The position numbers were made by a program, and so were the translations under genes. A DNA stretch of 62,518 nucleotides from Lachnospiraceae bacterium (GTDB taxonomy: Bacteria; Bacillota; Clostridia; Lachnospirales; Lachnospiraceae), in the NCBI GenBank assembly GCA_910575105.1, contig CAJTDK010000019.1:1-62518 (forward strand), written 5' to 3'. The number at the start of each line of letters is the position of its first letter. Position 1 is the stretch's first letter. The notes under the pieces were generated by a model. The model did not search any database and had not been told where the DNA came from. It saw nothing but the letters and a program-made list of their open reading frames with translations. Shown here piece after piece: positions 49,801-58,785 of this stretch.

Positions 49801-50274
49801 GGTCTCCAATACGGCATCCTCCGTCCCGGACTCCAGCCTGATGGCGTCCCCGACCTTATAGCCTGATTCATCATCTGCAAGACACTCTCCCACCGATTCC
49901 GGAAGCCTTCCCTCTGTGACGGTAAGACGGTTCATCTCCTTTTGTATGCCCATAACATGGAGTACATGCTGCTCTTCTTTAAGATTGTGGATAAAATCCG
50001 CGCTGTATGCGCCCTCTGCCTTCTCCACTCCGGGAAGCTCCCCGAAAGCCTCCACATCCTCCTTTGTCACCCCGTATGTACTGAACGCCTTGATGTCCAT
50101 AAGCTCTGCAGCGTCAAAATAGGAGTCCCCGGTGATTCTCATATCCGGCTCTGAAGCCCTGATCCCGGAAAAAAATGCCACTCCAAGGGCGACAATAAAA
50201 AGAATCGAGAAAAACCTCCCGGGACTCTTTCGTATCTCCATATAAAAATCTCTGCGCGTCGCTTTTTTTGCCAT
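46891..50274 (-). CDS. FtsX-type ABC permease with long coiled coil
   Basis: 1127 residues. Membrane segment near the N-terminus (FSILFIVALGVAFFSGI, ~20-36), a MacB-type extracytoplasmic domain (~40-250), then a Lys/Glu/Asp-rich coiled coil (~255-575) built of repeating KLADAKKEIGDGRKKIS-like heptads. The first FtsX domain follows (~605-740), a second extracytoplasmic domain, and the last FtsX domain (~990-1120). The membrane partner of the ATPase next door. The ~320-residue coil probably projects outside the cell and could sense or stretch across the wall. Function is inferred as peptide/lipid export or cell-wall signalling. It ends with a conserved YFKLKKIDMVESLKSIE tail. Confidence 0.88.
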   Translation of the reverse strand: MAKKATRRDFYMEIRKSPGRFFSILFIVALGVAFFSGIRASEPDMRITGDSYFDAAELMDIKAFSTYGVTKEDVEAFGELPGVEKAEGAYSADFIHNLKEEQHVLHVMGIQKEMNRLTVTEGRLPESVGECLADDESGYKVGDAIRLESGTEDAVLETLKTDTLNVVGLGNSPCYLSYGRGSTTIGTGSVDAFLAVPEETFDMDVYSEVYMQVNRAKELISFTDEYEDTVEDAMDAAELLADERGVIRKKEVVGEANEKLEEAEDELTEGKAKAKEELADAQKEIDDAKEKLADAKKEIGDGRKKISDGKKTLRSKQKQLDKAKKQCKSGKRDLKKGKKEYEKGLKKYKKNKPAAQKQIKKGRQQAAALKAVIGEDEKTYHALKAQIEKLKEELKLLEDAKGDAGEDAEEDTREEAEGGDESPAASQIKAQLEKFEAQAGGMQQKLTAQKQAYASARKELDAAQKQLDAAKKTLDQSKKKLEKGGKELKRAEKQIKSGQKKIDAGWEELKEQEKKLDDGEKEIASNEVKLADAKKKYKKGKRDAEKEIKDGEKKIADAKKDIADIKDPKWYVYDRNTLVEYSGFGENAERLGSIGRVFPVLFFLVAALISLTSMTRMVEEQRTSIGTMKALGYGKFQVAAKYLGYAFLATVGGSIIGVLLGEKILPYIIVYAYGILYRHLPKILVPYDWKYAAMASGAAVFCTMAATFLACYRELAAQPAVLMRPPAPKNGRRVFVERIGILWRRLSFTWKSTIRNLMRYKKRFFMTIFGIGGCMALMLVGFGLKDSCYEIAQIQYAKIQLYHGSLYLEEDITDEQKAKIKEAFDSEEQVRQYIDANMQNITLVNGKKERSAYECVLSPKEEIPEFVDFHDRRTKESYVLTDSGAIISEKTAKLLEVEEGQTVSIKDEEEGNKEIKIDHICENYMGHYLYLTPSCYEKIYGEQPGYNSILFSVKDSGNAVQMEKTGQRLLAHDGVLSVGYTHDIEKQLDDMLGSLNLVIIVLIISAGMLAFVVLYNLNTVNIAERKRELATLKVLGFYDQEVGAYVYRENIILTFIGALVGVGLGRVLHLFIIETVEVDNAMFGRNINLPSYVYSLLLTVAFSMMINGVMYFKLKKIDMVESLKSIE

Positions 50275-50286
50275 ATCTTTACCGCC

Positions 50287-50991
50287 TTACCACTCAATCG
50301 TCTCAACGGACACCGGAGTTTCATTTATGACCATATCCGAGACCCTGCCGTTTTTTATCCTGATCACTCGATCCGCCATCGGCGCGATCGCCGAGTTGTG
50401 CGTGATCAGGATCACCGTCATCCCTTTATCCCGGCAGGTGTCCTGCAAAAGCTTGAGAATGGATTTCCCCGTATGGTAATCTAAGGCTCCCGTCGGTTCA
50501 TCGCACAAAAGCAGCTTAGGATTCTTGGCAAGCGCTCTGGCGATGGACACTCTCTGCTGTTCGCCGCCAGAAAGCTGCGCCGGGAAATTATTCAGCCGTT
50601 CTCCAAGTCCTACTTCCCCCAGCACTTTTCTGGCATCCATAGGATTTTTGCAGATCTGGAGAGCCAGCTCAACATTTTCAAGGGCGGTAAGATTCGGTAT
50701 CAGGTTGTAGAACTGGAACACGAATCCAATGTCATCCCTGCGGTATGCCGTCAACTGTCTCTGGGAATAGGCGGAAATGTTTTTGCCATCCACCAGCACC
50801 TGACCTTCCGTCGCTGTATCCATGCCCCCAAGAATATTGAGCACTGTCGTCTTTCCCGCACCGCTTGGCCCTACCACGACAGCAAACTCGCCCTTCCTTA
50901 TCTCAAAATCAATACCGGCGGCCGCCATGATCTCGACCTCCCCCATACAGTATATCTTCTTAACGTCCTTCAACGCTACAAATGCACTCAT
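50287..50991 (-). CDS. ABC transporter ATPase (MacB/LolD type)
   Basis: 234 residues: Walker [21 protein letters not shown] (~39), Q-loop [20 protein letters not shown], signature [20 protein letters not shown] (~140), Walker [15 protein letters not shown]-loop [11 protein letters not shown]. This is the ATPase group that pairs with FtsX-type permeases. The start at 50,991 has AAGGGA upstream. It lies 12 nt before the large permease gene on the same strand, so the two form an operon. It powers conformational change on the outside rather than classical transport. Confidence 0.9.
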   Translation of the reverse strand: MSAFVALKDVKKIYCMGEVEIMAAAGIDFEIRKGEFAVVVGPSGAGKTTVLNILGGMDTATEGQVLVDGKNISAYSQRQLTAYRRDDIGFVFQFYNLIPNLTALENVELALQICKNPMDARKVLGEVGLGERLNNFPAQLSGGEQQRVSIARALAKNPKLLLCDEPTGALDYHTGKSILKLLQDTCRDKGMTVILITHNSAIAPMADRVIRIKNGRVSDMVINETPVSVETIEW

Positions 50992-51154
50992 AATCTTATT
51001 CCCTTCTGTAATGATAGCCGCTGTCCGTGGGATACTACGGATTGCTCCTCTTTTTCTATCATACCATATCAGCCTGGGCTTATCCAATAAACAATTGATA
51101 TTCTGCCGCAATGCAAAAAATCCCCCTGAAGATTTCTCCTCAGGAGGATTTCCC

Positions 51155-52567
51155 CTATTCTTTTCCGTTGAAGCAATAGGTGCAGACCTTGCATGGCTCT
51201 ATCCCGATAGATGCCAGCAGGTCATCCAGTCTATGATACCGAAGCGTAGTGAAATTCTGCTGCTTCCGGATGTCCTCGATCATCTGCGCATACCTTAAGC
51301 TGCAGGGGTCTGCGTACTCATCCAGCACTTCCTGCGGGCAGCTATCCCCTTCCCGCTCTTTGATCGTCCGTCTCGTAATCAGCTCCATCTCCGATTTGGA
51401 GCGGGAGAAGTTCAGATACTTACAGCCATATAAAAGAGGCGGGCACGCCGGGCGGACATGTACTTCCTTCGCACCGCTGTTGTACAGGAATTCGGTCGTC
51501 TCCCGAAGCTGCGTTCCCCGCACGATCGAATCATCGATCAGAAGAAGCTTCTTATTCTCGATCAGCGCCTGCACCGGGATCAGCTTCATGCGGGCGATCA
51601 GATTCCTCTGGCTCTGGTTGGTCGGCATAAAAGAACGAGGCCACGTCGGTGTGTATTTAATAAACGGTCTTGCATACGGGATGCCGGATTCATTGGCATA
51701 ACCGATCGCATGTGCGATACCGGAATCCGGCACTCCTGCCACAATATCCGGATGCACCGAATCTCCGTCTCGCTTCGCCAGCATACTTCCGCACTTGTAA
51801 CGCATCTCCTCCACATTGACTCCCTCATAGGAAGAAGTCGGGTATCCGTAGTATACCCACAGAAAAGAGCAGATACGCATCTCATCCCGGGCGGGACTTA
51901 CCGTCTTAACCTCCTCCGGCGTGATAAATGCGATCTCAGACGGACCAAGCTCCTTATAATCCACATACCCAAGATTGATATAAGCGTGGCTCTCAAAGGA
52001 CACGCAGAAAGCACCGTCCTTCTGTCCCACCACAAGAGGCGTCCTCCCATAGCGGTCCCTCGCTGCGTAGATCCCCTCCTTCGTCATCACAAGTAGGGTC
52101 ATGGATCCGTCCACGATCTCTTGCACATACTGGATACCCTCGACAATCGTCTCCTTCTCACAGATCAGCGCCGCAATAAGCTCTGTCACATTCACCTGGC
52201 CGCTGGTCATCTCCTGGAAATGGGAATGCGCCCTGTCATACAGCTGATTCAGCAGCTTATCATAGTTATTCACCTTTCCCACTGTCGTGATCGCAAAGCT
52301 TCCAAGCTTTGAACAGATCAAAAGCGGCTGCGGCTCAAAATCAGAAATACATCCGATGCCCAGATTCCCCTTCATCTCTCCTACGTCACGGTCAAACTTA
52401 GTACGGAACGGCGAATTTTCAATATTGTGTATGGCACGGTTAAAGCCGCCCCCGCCATACGTCGCCATGCCGCCGCGCCTTGTCCCAAGATGGGAATGGT
52501 AATCCACCCCGTAAAACAGCTCCAACACACAGTCCTCTTTCGACGCTACACCGAAAAAACCACCCAT
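51155..52567 (-). CDS. PurF-like amidophosphoribosyltransferase without catalytic Cys
   Basis: 470 residues with the full PurF architecture: N-terminal glutaminase-type Ntn domain (~1-230) and PRTase domain with the PRPP loop LLLIDDSIVRGTQLRETTEF (~345-365). In PurF the mature protein begins with the nucleophile Cys (Cys-Gly-x-Phe-Gly). Here the sequence is MGGFFGVASK, Gly in that place, and no other Cys can be exposed. So it cannot use glutamine in the standard way; it may use ammonia, have another partner, or do a different reaction. Later cysteines in RPACPPLLYGCKYLNF and the end CKVCTYCFNG could hold a cluster or zinc. No second purF in the window. Confidence 0.8.
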   Translation of the reverse strand: MGGFFGVASKEDCVLELFYGVDYHSHLGTRRGGMATYGGGGFNRAIHNIENSPFRTKFDRDVGEMKGNLGIGCISDFEPQPLLICSKLGSFAITTVGKVNNYDKLLNQLYDRAHSHFQEMTSGQVNVTELIAALICEKETIVEGIQYVQEIVDGSMTLLVMTKEGIYAARDRYGRTPLVVGQKDGAFCVSFESHAYINLGYVDYKELGPSEIAFITPEEVKTVSPARDEMRICSFLWVYYGYPTSSYEGVNVEEMRYKCGSMLAKRDGDSVHPDIVAGVPDSGIAHAIGYANESGIPYARPFIKYTPTWPRSFMPTNQSQRNLIARMKLIPVQALIENKKLLLIDDSIVRGTQLRETTEFLYNSGAKEVHVRPACPPLLYGCKYLNFSRSKSEMELITRRTIKEREGDSCPQEVLDEYADPCSLRYAQMIEDIRKQQNFTTLRYHRLDDLLASIGIEPCKVCTYCFNGKE

Positions 52568-52721
52568 AACGCTCCTCCTTGTCTATCTTGTAAATGTAAT
52601 CCCATTGTTGCTGAAATAATTTATATTGCTCCACGATTGTATCACAATCACTGCCGCCCTGTCTATATAGTATTTTACCGTTACGGTTCTCTCCAGGGCT
52701 TTGCACGCGATTTTAAACGGA

Positions 52722-54155
52722 CTATCCTAAAAGATCCTTAAGTCTCTGGTTCACCTGTCCTGGGTCCGCCTTTCCCTTCATCACTTTCATCGTCTGCCCC
52801 ACCAGAGCGCCCAGCGCCTTTTTTTTGCCGCCCCGGTAATCTGATACTGCCTGCGAGTTATCAGCGATCACCTTCTTGAGCACCGCATGAAGCTCCCCTT
52901 CATCATTCACTGTCATAAGCCCATGTTCGTTCACATAGCTCTCCGGGTCTATATCCTCCCCGAACATTTTTTCAAATACTTCCTTGGCGACAGAACTGTT
53001 AATGCTTCCCGTGTCCGCAAGATTGACCAGCTTCGCAAGATTCTCCGGTGAAAACCGTATCTCCTCCGGCTCCATCCCATGCTCCTTCAACAGGCGCAGA
53101 GTCTCTACCATCAGCCAGTTCGACACTTTCTTCGGCTTCCCGCAGAGGTAAGCCGCTTTTTCGAACAGCTCCGCCATACGCCGGGAGGATGTGATGATCT
53201 GCGCGTCATACTCCGGAAGCCCGAATTCCTCACGGTACCGCAAGATCTTCTCATCCTGGAACTCTGGCTGCCTAGCCTTTATCCTATGGATCCATGCATC
53301 ATCGATCACCACCGGCACAAGATCCGGCTCCGGGAAATACCGATAGTCTTTCGCATCCTCCTTAGACCGCATGGCATAGGAATATTCCTTATTGTCATCC
53401 CACCTTCTGGTCTCCTGGATAACCGGCTTCCCGCCTTCAAGAAGCTCGATCTGGCGCTGCCGTTCCCCTTCTATGGCCCGCGCGATGGCCTTAAAGGAGT
53501 TCAGATTCTTCATCTCCGTCCTCGTGCCCAATTTATCGCTCCCCTGCTCCCGAACGGAGAGATTGACATCCGCCCGCATAGAGCCTTCCTGAAGCTTGCA
53601 GTCCGACGCGCCCAGATACTGGATGATCATACGCAGCTTTTCCAGATATGCCAGCACCTCATCTGCCGAGCGCATATCCGGCTCTGACACGATCTCTACC
53701 AGAGGCACCCCGCTCCGGTTGAAATCCACGATCGAAGTATCGTCCCATTCATCATGCACCAGCTTTCCCGCGTCTTCCTCCATATGCATCTCATGAATCC
53801 GCACCTTCTTTTTCGCACCGCCAGATTCGATCTCCACATAGCCATCTCTCGCGATAGGAAGATAGAGCTGTGAGATCTGGTAATTCTGCGGATTATCCGG
53901 ATAAAAATAATTCTTCCTGTCGAATTTGCACACGCTCGTGATCTCGCAGTTGACCGCAAGGCCGATGGCTATGGCATACTCCACCACCTGCTTATTAAGC
54001 ACCGGGAGGGAGCCTGGCATACCCGTGCACACCGGACAGGTATGGGTATTGGGCGCTCCGCCGAACTCCGTACTGCAGGCGCAGAATATCTTCGTCTTTG
54101 TGGCAAGCTCTACATGCACTTCAAGCCCGATCACTGTCTCATACTGCTTTGCCAT
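52722..54155 (-). CDS. gatB: Asp/Glu-tRNA amidotransferase subunit B
   Basis: 477 residues. Catalytic cradle domain (YETVIGLEVHVELATKTKIF; FDRKNYFYPDNPQNYQISQL), helical linker and the C-terminal YqeY-like tail domain (DYRGGKKKALGALVGQTMKV). GatB binds the mischarged Asp-tRNA(Asn) or Glu-tRNA(Gln), phosphorylates the acyl group and amidates it with ammonia from GatA. Normal length and intact. Last gene of the aspS-gat operon, 2 nt after gatA. The metal-site cysteines (FCACSTEFG, HTCPVCTG) are present. Confidence 0.95.
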   Translation of the reverse strand: MAKQYETVIGLEVHVELATKTKIFCACSTEFGGAPNTHTCPVCTGMPGSLPVLNKQVVEYAIAIGLAVNCEITSVCKFDRKNYFYPDNPQNYQISQLYLPIARDGYVEIESGGAKKKVRIHEMHMEEDAGKLVHDEWDDTSIVDFNRSGVPLVEIVSEPDMRSADEVLAYLEKLRMIIQYLGASDCKLQEGSMRADVNLSVREQGSDKLGTRTEMKNLNSFKAIARAIEGERQRQIELLEGGKPVIQETRRWDDNKEYSYAMRSKEDAKDYRYFPEPDLVPVVIDDAWIHRIKARQPEFQDEKILRYREEFGLPEYDAQIITSSRRMAELFEKAAYLCGKPKKVSNWLMVETLRLLKEHGMEPEEIRFSPENLAKLVNLADTGSINSSVAKEVFEKMFGEDIDPESYVNEHGLMTVNDEGELHAVLKKVIADNSQAVSDYRGGKKKALGALVGQTMKVMKGKADPGQVNQRLKDLLG

Positions 54156-54157
54156 AC

Positions 54158-55669
54158 CTACCTTCCCCCTTCCCTGTCAAAGCTTTCGCCTGCTGCCGCG
54201 TCTATCCGGTCACTGCATAGCCCTGGCGCCTCATATTTCCTCGTCTGTTCAAATGCGTAGGCCGCGCGGATGATCTTATTCTCCGCAAAACAGTCCCCGA
54301 TAAGCTGCATCCCTACCGGAAGCCCCTTCGCGTCCTGCCCCACCGGAACGGTAATACCCGGAAGCCCCGCCAGATTCACAGACACAGTATAGATATCTCC
54401 CAGATACATCTTAAGCGGATCTATCAGGCTCTTCCCAAGCTCTGGAGCGGTGGTCGGCGCTGCCGGGGCCACGATGATATCGAACCGCGCAAAAGCACTG
54501 TCAAATGCCCTTTTGATCAATGCTTTCGTGCGCAGCGCTTTCAGATAATAAGCGTCATAGTACCCGGAGCTTAGGACGAAGGAACCCAGCATGATCCTGC
54601 GCTTGACCTCCGCTCCAAAGCCTTCTGAACGGGTCATTTTATACATGTTGTGAAGCCCGTCGTAATTCTCCGCCCGGTAGCCGTATTTCACACCGTCGAA
54701 CCGGGACAAGTTGGAGCTTGCCTCTGCAGATGCGATCACATAATATGCCGGGATGGCATACTGCACAAGACTAAGGTCGAACTCTTCCACGAGCGCTCCC
54801 TTTTCCTCCAGCACATTTACGGCATGCAGGATCTGATCTTTGACCTCCCTGTCTAAGCCCTCTCCGAAATAGTCCTTCGGTATGCCGATCCGCATACCCT
54901 TCACCTCGTCCACCAGCGCTCCGGTAAAATCATCATCCTCCCGCCGGATGGAAGTGCTGTCTTTTTTGTCATGGGAAGCAATAGCCTCAAGGACTGCCGC
55001 GCAGTCTGACACACTTCTCGCGACCGGCCCGACCTGGTCTAAGGATGAGCCGTAAGCGACCAGCCCGTACCGGGATACGGTCCCATAAGTGGGTTTGATG
55101 CCTATCACTCCGCAAAAAGAGCTTGGCTGGCGGATCGAACCGCCGGTATCCGACCCCAGGGCAAACGGGCACTCATTTGCCGCCACCGCGGCGCAGGAAC
55201 CGCCGGAAGACCCTCCCGGCACATGCCCTGGATCCCACGGATTTTTCGTCGCCCCATAATAGGAAGTCTCCGTGGTGCTTCCCATGGCAAATTCATCCAT
55301 ATTCGTCTTCCCGATCACGACTGCTCCGGCTTTTTCCAGATTCCTCACAGCCTCCGCAGAAAATGTGGGCCTGAAATTACCGAGCATCTTAGAGCCGCAT
55401 GTGGTCAGCACCCCCTTTGTGCACAGATTATCCTTGACGGCCACCGGCACTCCCGCAAGAGGCCCTGTAAATATCCCGTCGTCGATTCCCTTTTGTACTT
55501 CCCGGGCACGTGCAAGTGCGCCTTCTGCGTCAATTGTCACAAACCCGTTTATCACAGGCTCCACAGCCTCTATGCGGGCAAGGCATGCCTCTGCCGCTTC
55601 CACGGCGGACAACTCTCTCTGCCTGATCCTCTTACCCAGCTCCAGGGCCGTCATACTGCAAATATCCAT
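54158..55669 (-). CDS. gatA: Asp/Glu-tRNA amidotransferase subunit A
   Basis: 503 residues, an amidase-signature enzyme that releases ammonia from glutamine for GatB. The Ser-cisSer-Lys triad is visible: Lys in VPVAVKDNLCTKGV, cis-Ser in GGSSGGSCAAVAANE and the nucleophile in LGSDTGGSIRQPSSFCG. Length is normal. It lies between gatC (17 nt) and gatB (2 nt). Confidence 0.95.
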   Translation of the reverse strand: MDICSMTALELGKRIRQRELSAVEAAEACLARIEAVEPVINGFVTIDAEGALARAREVQKGIDDGIFTGPLAGVPVAVKDNLCTKGVLTTCGSKMLGNFRPTFSAEAVRNLEKAGAVVIGKTNMDEFAMGSTTETSYYGATKNPWDPGHVPGGSSGGSCAAVAANECPFALGSDTGGSIRQPSSFCGVIGIKPTYGTVSRYGLVAYGSSLDQVGPVARSVSDCAAVLEAIASHDKKDSTSIRREDDDFTGALVDEVKGMRIGIPKDYFGEGLDREVKDQILHAVNVLEEKGALVEEFDLSLVQYAIPAYYVIASAEASSNLSRFDGVKYGYRAENYDGLHNMYKMTRSEGFGAEVKRRIMLGSFVLSSGYYDAYYLKALRTKALIKRAFDSAFARFDIIVAPAAPTTAPELGKSLIDPLKMYLGDIYTVSVNLAGLPGITVPVGQDAKGLPVGMQLIGDCFAENKIIRAAYAFEQTRKYEAPGLCSDRIDAAAGESFDREGGR

Positions 55670-55686
55670 ACTGTACCTCCCTCGTA

Positions 55687-55980
55687 TCAGCCGATCGTCT
55701 TCGGCACTTTAAATCCCTGATCCTTCGCAAGCGGTGCGTTCGCAAGGGCATCCGCACTTCCATCTCCGTCCCGGACGATGTCCTCCCGGAATACATTGTT
55801 TACCGGAAATACATGGGACATGGGTTTAATCCCTGCCGTATCCAGCTCATTTAACGTATCGATATAATCAAGCATCTTTTCCATGTCGGACTTTGCATTT
55901 TCCTTCTCCTCGCAGGATAACTCAAGCTTTGCGAGTATTCCGACGTATTCGATCGTCTCGTCTGAGATCTTGTTTGCCAT
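55687..55980 (-). CDS. gatC: Asp/Glu-tRNA amidotransferase subunit C
   Basis: 97 residues, the small belt subunit that stabilises GatA-GatB: KISDETIEYVGILAKLELSC, MEKMLDYIDTLNELDTAGIK, then PMSHVFPVNNVFREDIV. Normal size. It follows the zinc-ribbon gene by 11 nt and precedes gatA by 17 nt. Confidence 0.93.
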   Translation of the reverse strand: MANKISDETIEYVGILAKLELSCEEKENAKSDMEKMLDYIDTLNELDTAGIKPMSHVFPVNNVFREDIVRDGDGSADALANAPLAKDQGFKVPKTIG

Positions 55981-55991
55981 ACTGGGGCCTC

Positions 55992-57194
55992 CTATCTATA
56001 ATAATCTTCATATGTCTGCAGATAATCCGTTGACGCGATCTGCGGACTGGGCGTCATGGCGATCTGAAAACTCTCTCCCACATCGGCCGAGCTGTCCTCT
56101 AAGATCACCTCTGCTCCCTCAGGCAGGATGACATTTCTGTATTCCGTGCCGTCTGTGAAACCGTAGCCCAGGATGATGACTTCATCCCCGACGCCCTCTT
56201 CTTCTGCTTCTCCATCGGCGCCAAATTGTATCTCCACGCTCCCGTATCCGTCTGTCACCCTTAAGTCGTAGACTCCGGCCTCGAAATCTACGCCTGCCAC
56301 TTTTGTCGTATCTTTGCTGAATTCATAGCTTTTTGTCAGGGGATTATCCAAACTGACTGTCTCCTGTGCATTTTCTGTCGTCAGAACAACCGGCTCCTCT
56401 GCCCGGATCTCCACCAGCGCGCCGTCAAAAAGCCGCAGGTCATTCAGATAATTTTCCTCCATGGCCGGAGATTCATACAGAAATATGGAATGTTCGATGT
56501 CATCCACCCGGACGGCATCGTAATCGTTCATTACGTCTGCAGTGTAATCGCCTGCCGGGAGATGTACGCCTACGATATATTTCCCGGCGGGCAGATGAAA
56601 TTCCTCATAGCTGCCATTCACGGGAAGCTCGTCACCTGTGTCATAAAGCGCCTCGTACGGATCCGGCCGCTCATAGCCGTCGTCAGAATCGGTGAAATCA
56701 TCCGTTCCGAAACCGATCTCCCCCAGAATTGTCCCTGCCACGCAGAGAATCACGAAGGCTGACACAAGCTTCGCTGCCCAGCCCCCTGTCTTCTGACGGC
56801 TGTCTGGCTGCGCCGCAGGAACTCCCTTCCGAAGATTCTTTTCTATCCACCGGAAGCTTCCCTGTCCTGTCTGTGCACTGCGGCAGGTTTCCGGCATTGT
56901 ATCTGTCTTGGGGTATGCCTTAGGCATTGTATCTGTCTTGGGGTATGCGTTAGGCTCTGCATCTGCCTTGGGGAATGTCTTCGGTTCTGCCTGCTTCTTT
57001 TCATGCTCAGGTATCTCTTTCTTCTCCGAAGACTCATACTCCTCCTCGTGAACATGCGTCATAGGCATATAATCGCAGGCGCTCTCATTTATCTTGTAAT
57101 ATCTCTCCGACTTACTGTTATCCAGGCCGCACTCCTTACATCTCTTCCGGTCATCCAGCTTTCCTCCGCATAACGTACATCTCTCTCCAAACAT
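55992..57194 (-). CDS. Zinc-ribbon membrane protein inside the aspS-gat operon
   Basis: 400 residues. N-terminal zinc ribbon (CTLCGGKLDDRKRCKECGLD), a polar linker with two tandem YPKTDTMP repeats (~75-100), a membrane helix (AKLVSAFVILCVAGTILGEI, ~143-162) and an acidic extracytoplasmic region with repeated beta units of the form AGKYIVGVHLPAGDYTADV and AGVYDLRVTDGYGSVEIQF. I do not recognise a named family. Translation itself does not obviously need it; its place between aspS and gatC, with 11-23-nt gaps, means it is co-transcribed with tRNA-charging genes. Possibly a surface or stress sensor that has been caught in the operon. Confidence 0.75.
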   Translation of the reverse strand: MFGERCTLCGGKLDDRKRCKECGLDNSKSERYYKINESACDYMPMTHVHEEEYESSEKKEIPEHEKKQAEPKTFPKADAEPNAYPKTDTMPKAYPKTDTMPETCRSAQTGQGSFRWIEKNLRKGVPAAQPDSRQKTGGWAAKLVSAFVILCVAGTILGEIGFGTDDFTDSDDGYERPDPYEALYDTGDELPVNGSYEEFHLPAGKYIVGVHLPAGDYTADVMNDYDAVRVDDIEHSIFLYESPAMEENYLNDLRLFDGALVEIRAEEPVVLTTENAQETVSLDNPLTKSYEFSKDTTKVAGVDFEAGVYDLRVTDGYGSVEIQFGADGEAEEEGVGDEVIILGYGFTDGTEYRNVILPEGAEVILEDSSADVGESFQIAMTPSPQIASTDYLQTYEDYYR

Positions 57195-57217
57195 AGGCTT
57201 TCCCTCTCAATCATGAA

Positions 57218-58561
57218 TTACGGTTCCAATCGGCTTAAATCTCTTGGAAACAATGTTGTCTCCCTTACATTATCCTCCCCAACAAGCTTCATTGTCAACC
57301 GTTCCAGCCCAATTCCTAATCCCCCGTGGGGCGGCATGCCATGTTTGAATGTGTTTAAGTACTGCTCCATCCCTTCTTCCGTCATCCCCCTTGCCCTTAT
57401 CTTGTCTGTCAGTGCCCGGTAATCGTGGATACGCTGTCCGCCTGTGGTGATCTCCATCCCTTTATACAAAAGGTCAAAGCTTAACGTATACCTCGTATCC
57501 TCCGGGTCGTCCATGGCATAGAAGGGACGTTTTTTAGACGGATAGTGGGTGACAAATACAAAATCACTGTCCCACTCCTCCTTAGCGTACTGTCCGATGA
57601 GTACTTCCTCCTCCGGCTCTAAGTCAAAAGGATTTTTCATCTTGTGACTATATTTTTCCGCCACCAGCTCCTTGATCTCGCTGAATCTCACCGCCGGGAT
57701 CCGATCCGCCCTAGGAAGCCCGATTCCCAAGACCTTTATCTCTCCCGCATATTCTTTCGCAAGCAACTCCATGGCGTACTGAAGATATCCGCTCTCCATG
57801 GCCATAATATCCTCAAATCCGTCAATATACCCCATCTCCAGATCCAGGCTCGTATACTCGTTCAGATGCCGCTTTGTGTTGTGCTTTTCCGCCCGGAACA
57901 CCGGAGCCGTCTCGAATACCCGGTCGAAGACTCCTACCATCATCTGCTTATAAAACTGCGGGCTCTGAGCCAGCACCGCCGGCCGGTGGAAATACTCAAG
58001 CTTAAAGATATTGGCTCCGCCCTCTGCCCCTCTCGCCCCAATTTTGGGCGTATGGATCTCCGTAAAGCCCTGTCCGTAGAGGTAATCCCTGAACGCCCGG
58101 GTAAGCCCCTCCTGTATCCTGAACTTCGCCCGCTCCCGTATATTCCTGAGGGAGATCGATCTGTAGTTAAGCTTTGCCTCCAGTGAAGTATCAAGCTTCC
58201 ACTTGGAAATGGCAAGAGGCATCTGCGCATCCGCCGGCTCGCTTAAGATATGGACAGACCTTATGCGGATCTCGATGCCTCCCGGAGCTTTCTCATTTTC
58301 CTCCAGGATGCCTTCAATCTCAACTGCTGCCGCTTCCCTGATATCCCTTAACGGGAACCCGGCTTTTCCTTCCTCATATACCGCCTGCAGAAGTCCTTCC
58401 CGCTTTCTTAAGATGACAAATGCTACGTTTCCCATATCACGGATGGTATGGACGGCGCCGTTTACCCGGACGGCAGCTTTCGCGCCCCCTGTCCGGGCTT
58501 TTTTGCGAAGCTCACTGATCTCCAGCGTTTCCTTTTTTGCTGCACCTGTGTAATATTCCAT
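57218..58561 (-). CDS. aspS: Aspartyl-tRNA synthetase, archaeal-type (non-discriminating)
   Basis: 447 residues, class II. Anticodon-binding OB domain (~20-130; VRVNGAVHTIRDMGNVAFVI) and catalytic domain: motif 2 FRAEKHNTKRHLNEYTSLDL and motif 3 GLGIGLERLTMKLVG. The short archaeal/eukaryotic-type form lacks the bacterial GAD insertion. Such enzymes often charge both tRNA(Asp) and tRNA(Asn), and the gatCAB genes in the same operon then convert Asp-tRNA(Asn) to Asn-tRNA(Asn). No asparaginyl-tRNA synthetase is seen nearby. AAAGGAGG precedes the ATG. A T-box-like leader controls it. Confidence 0.9.
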   Translation of the reverse strand: MEYYTGAAKKETLEISELRKKARTGGAKAAVRVNGAVHTIRDMGNVAFVILRKREGLLQAVYEEGKAGFPLRDIREAAAVEIEGILEENEKAPGGIEIRIRSVHILSEPADAQMPLAISKWKLDTSLEAKLNYRSISLRNIRERAKFRIQEGLTRAFRDYLYGQGFTEIHTPKIGARGAEGGANIFKLEYFHRPAVLAQSPQFYKQMMVGVFDRVFETAPVFRAEKHNTKRHLNEYTSLDLEMGYIDGFEDIMAMESGYLQYAMELLAKEYAGEIKVLGIGLPRADRIPAVRFSEIKELVAEKYSHKMKNPFDLEPEEEVLIGQYAKEEWDSDFVFVTHYPSKKRPFYAMDDPEDTRYTLSFDLLYKGMEITTGGQRIHDYRALTDKIRARGMTEEGMEQYLNTFKHGMPPHGGLGIGLERLTMKLVGEDNVRETTLFPRDLSRLEP

Positions 58562-58633
58562 ATCTGGTCCTCCTTTTTTTCAGCGGGACGGATACGCTGC
58601 GAAAAGCCTGTATACGGCTCCCACATTTTAGAA

Positions 58634-58785
58634 CAAAAAATCCGCCCCGGACTATAATTAAGCCTAATTATAGCCCAAGACGGATATCATCATCGTTATC
58701 CGCGGTACCACCCGCTTTGAACCCTGACCTTCAGGATTCCACTTTCTTCACTTTTACCTATTAATCCTTTACCATGTTAGCATAT
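58634..58785 (-). promoter_or_regulatory. T-box-like leader of the aspS-gat operon
   Basis: On the minus strand: the T-box core GGGTGGTACCGCGG (58,713-58,700), followed by a terminator with CTATAATTA/TAATTATAG and TCCG/CGGA arms and TTTTTT (to 58,634). A promoter TTGAAA-17-TAACAT fits at about 58,802-58,774. Only ~60 nt lie between this promoter and the core, which is too short for a standard Stem I. Either transcription starts further up, inside the end of the chloride-channel gene, or this is a reduced T-box. The specifier codon cannot be set confidently. Confidence 0.75.
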
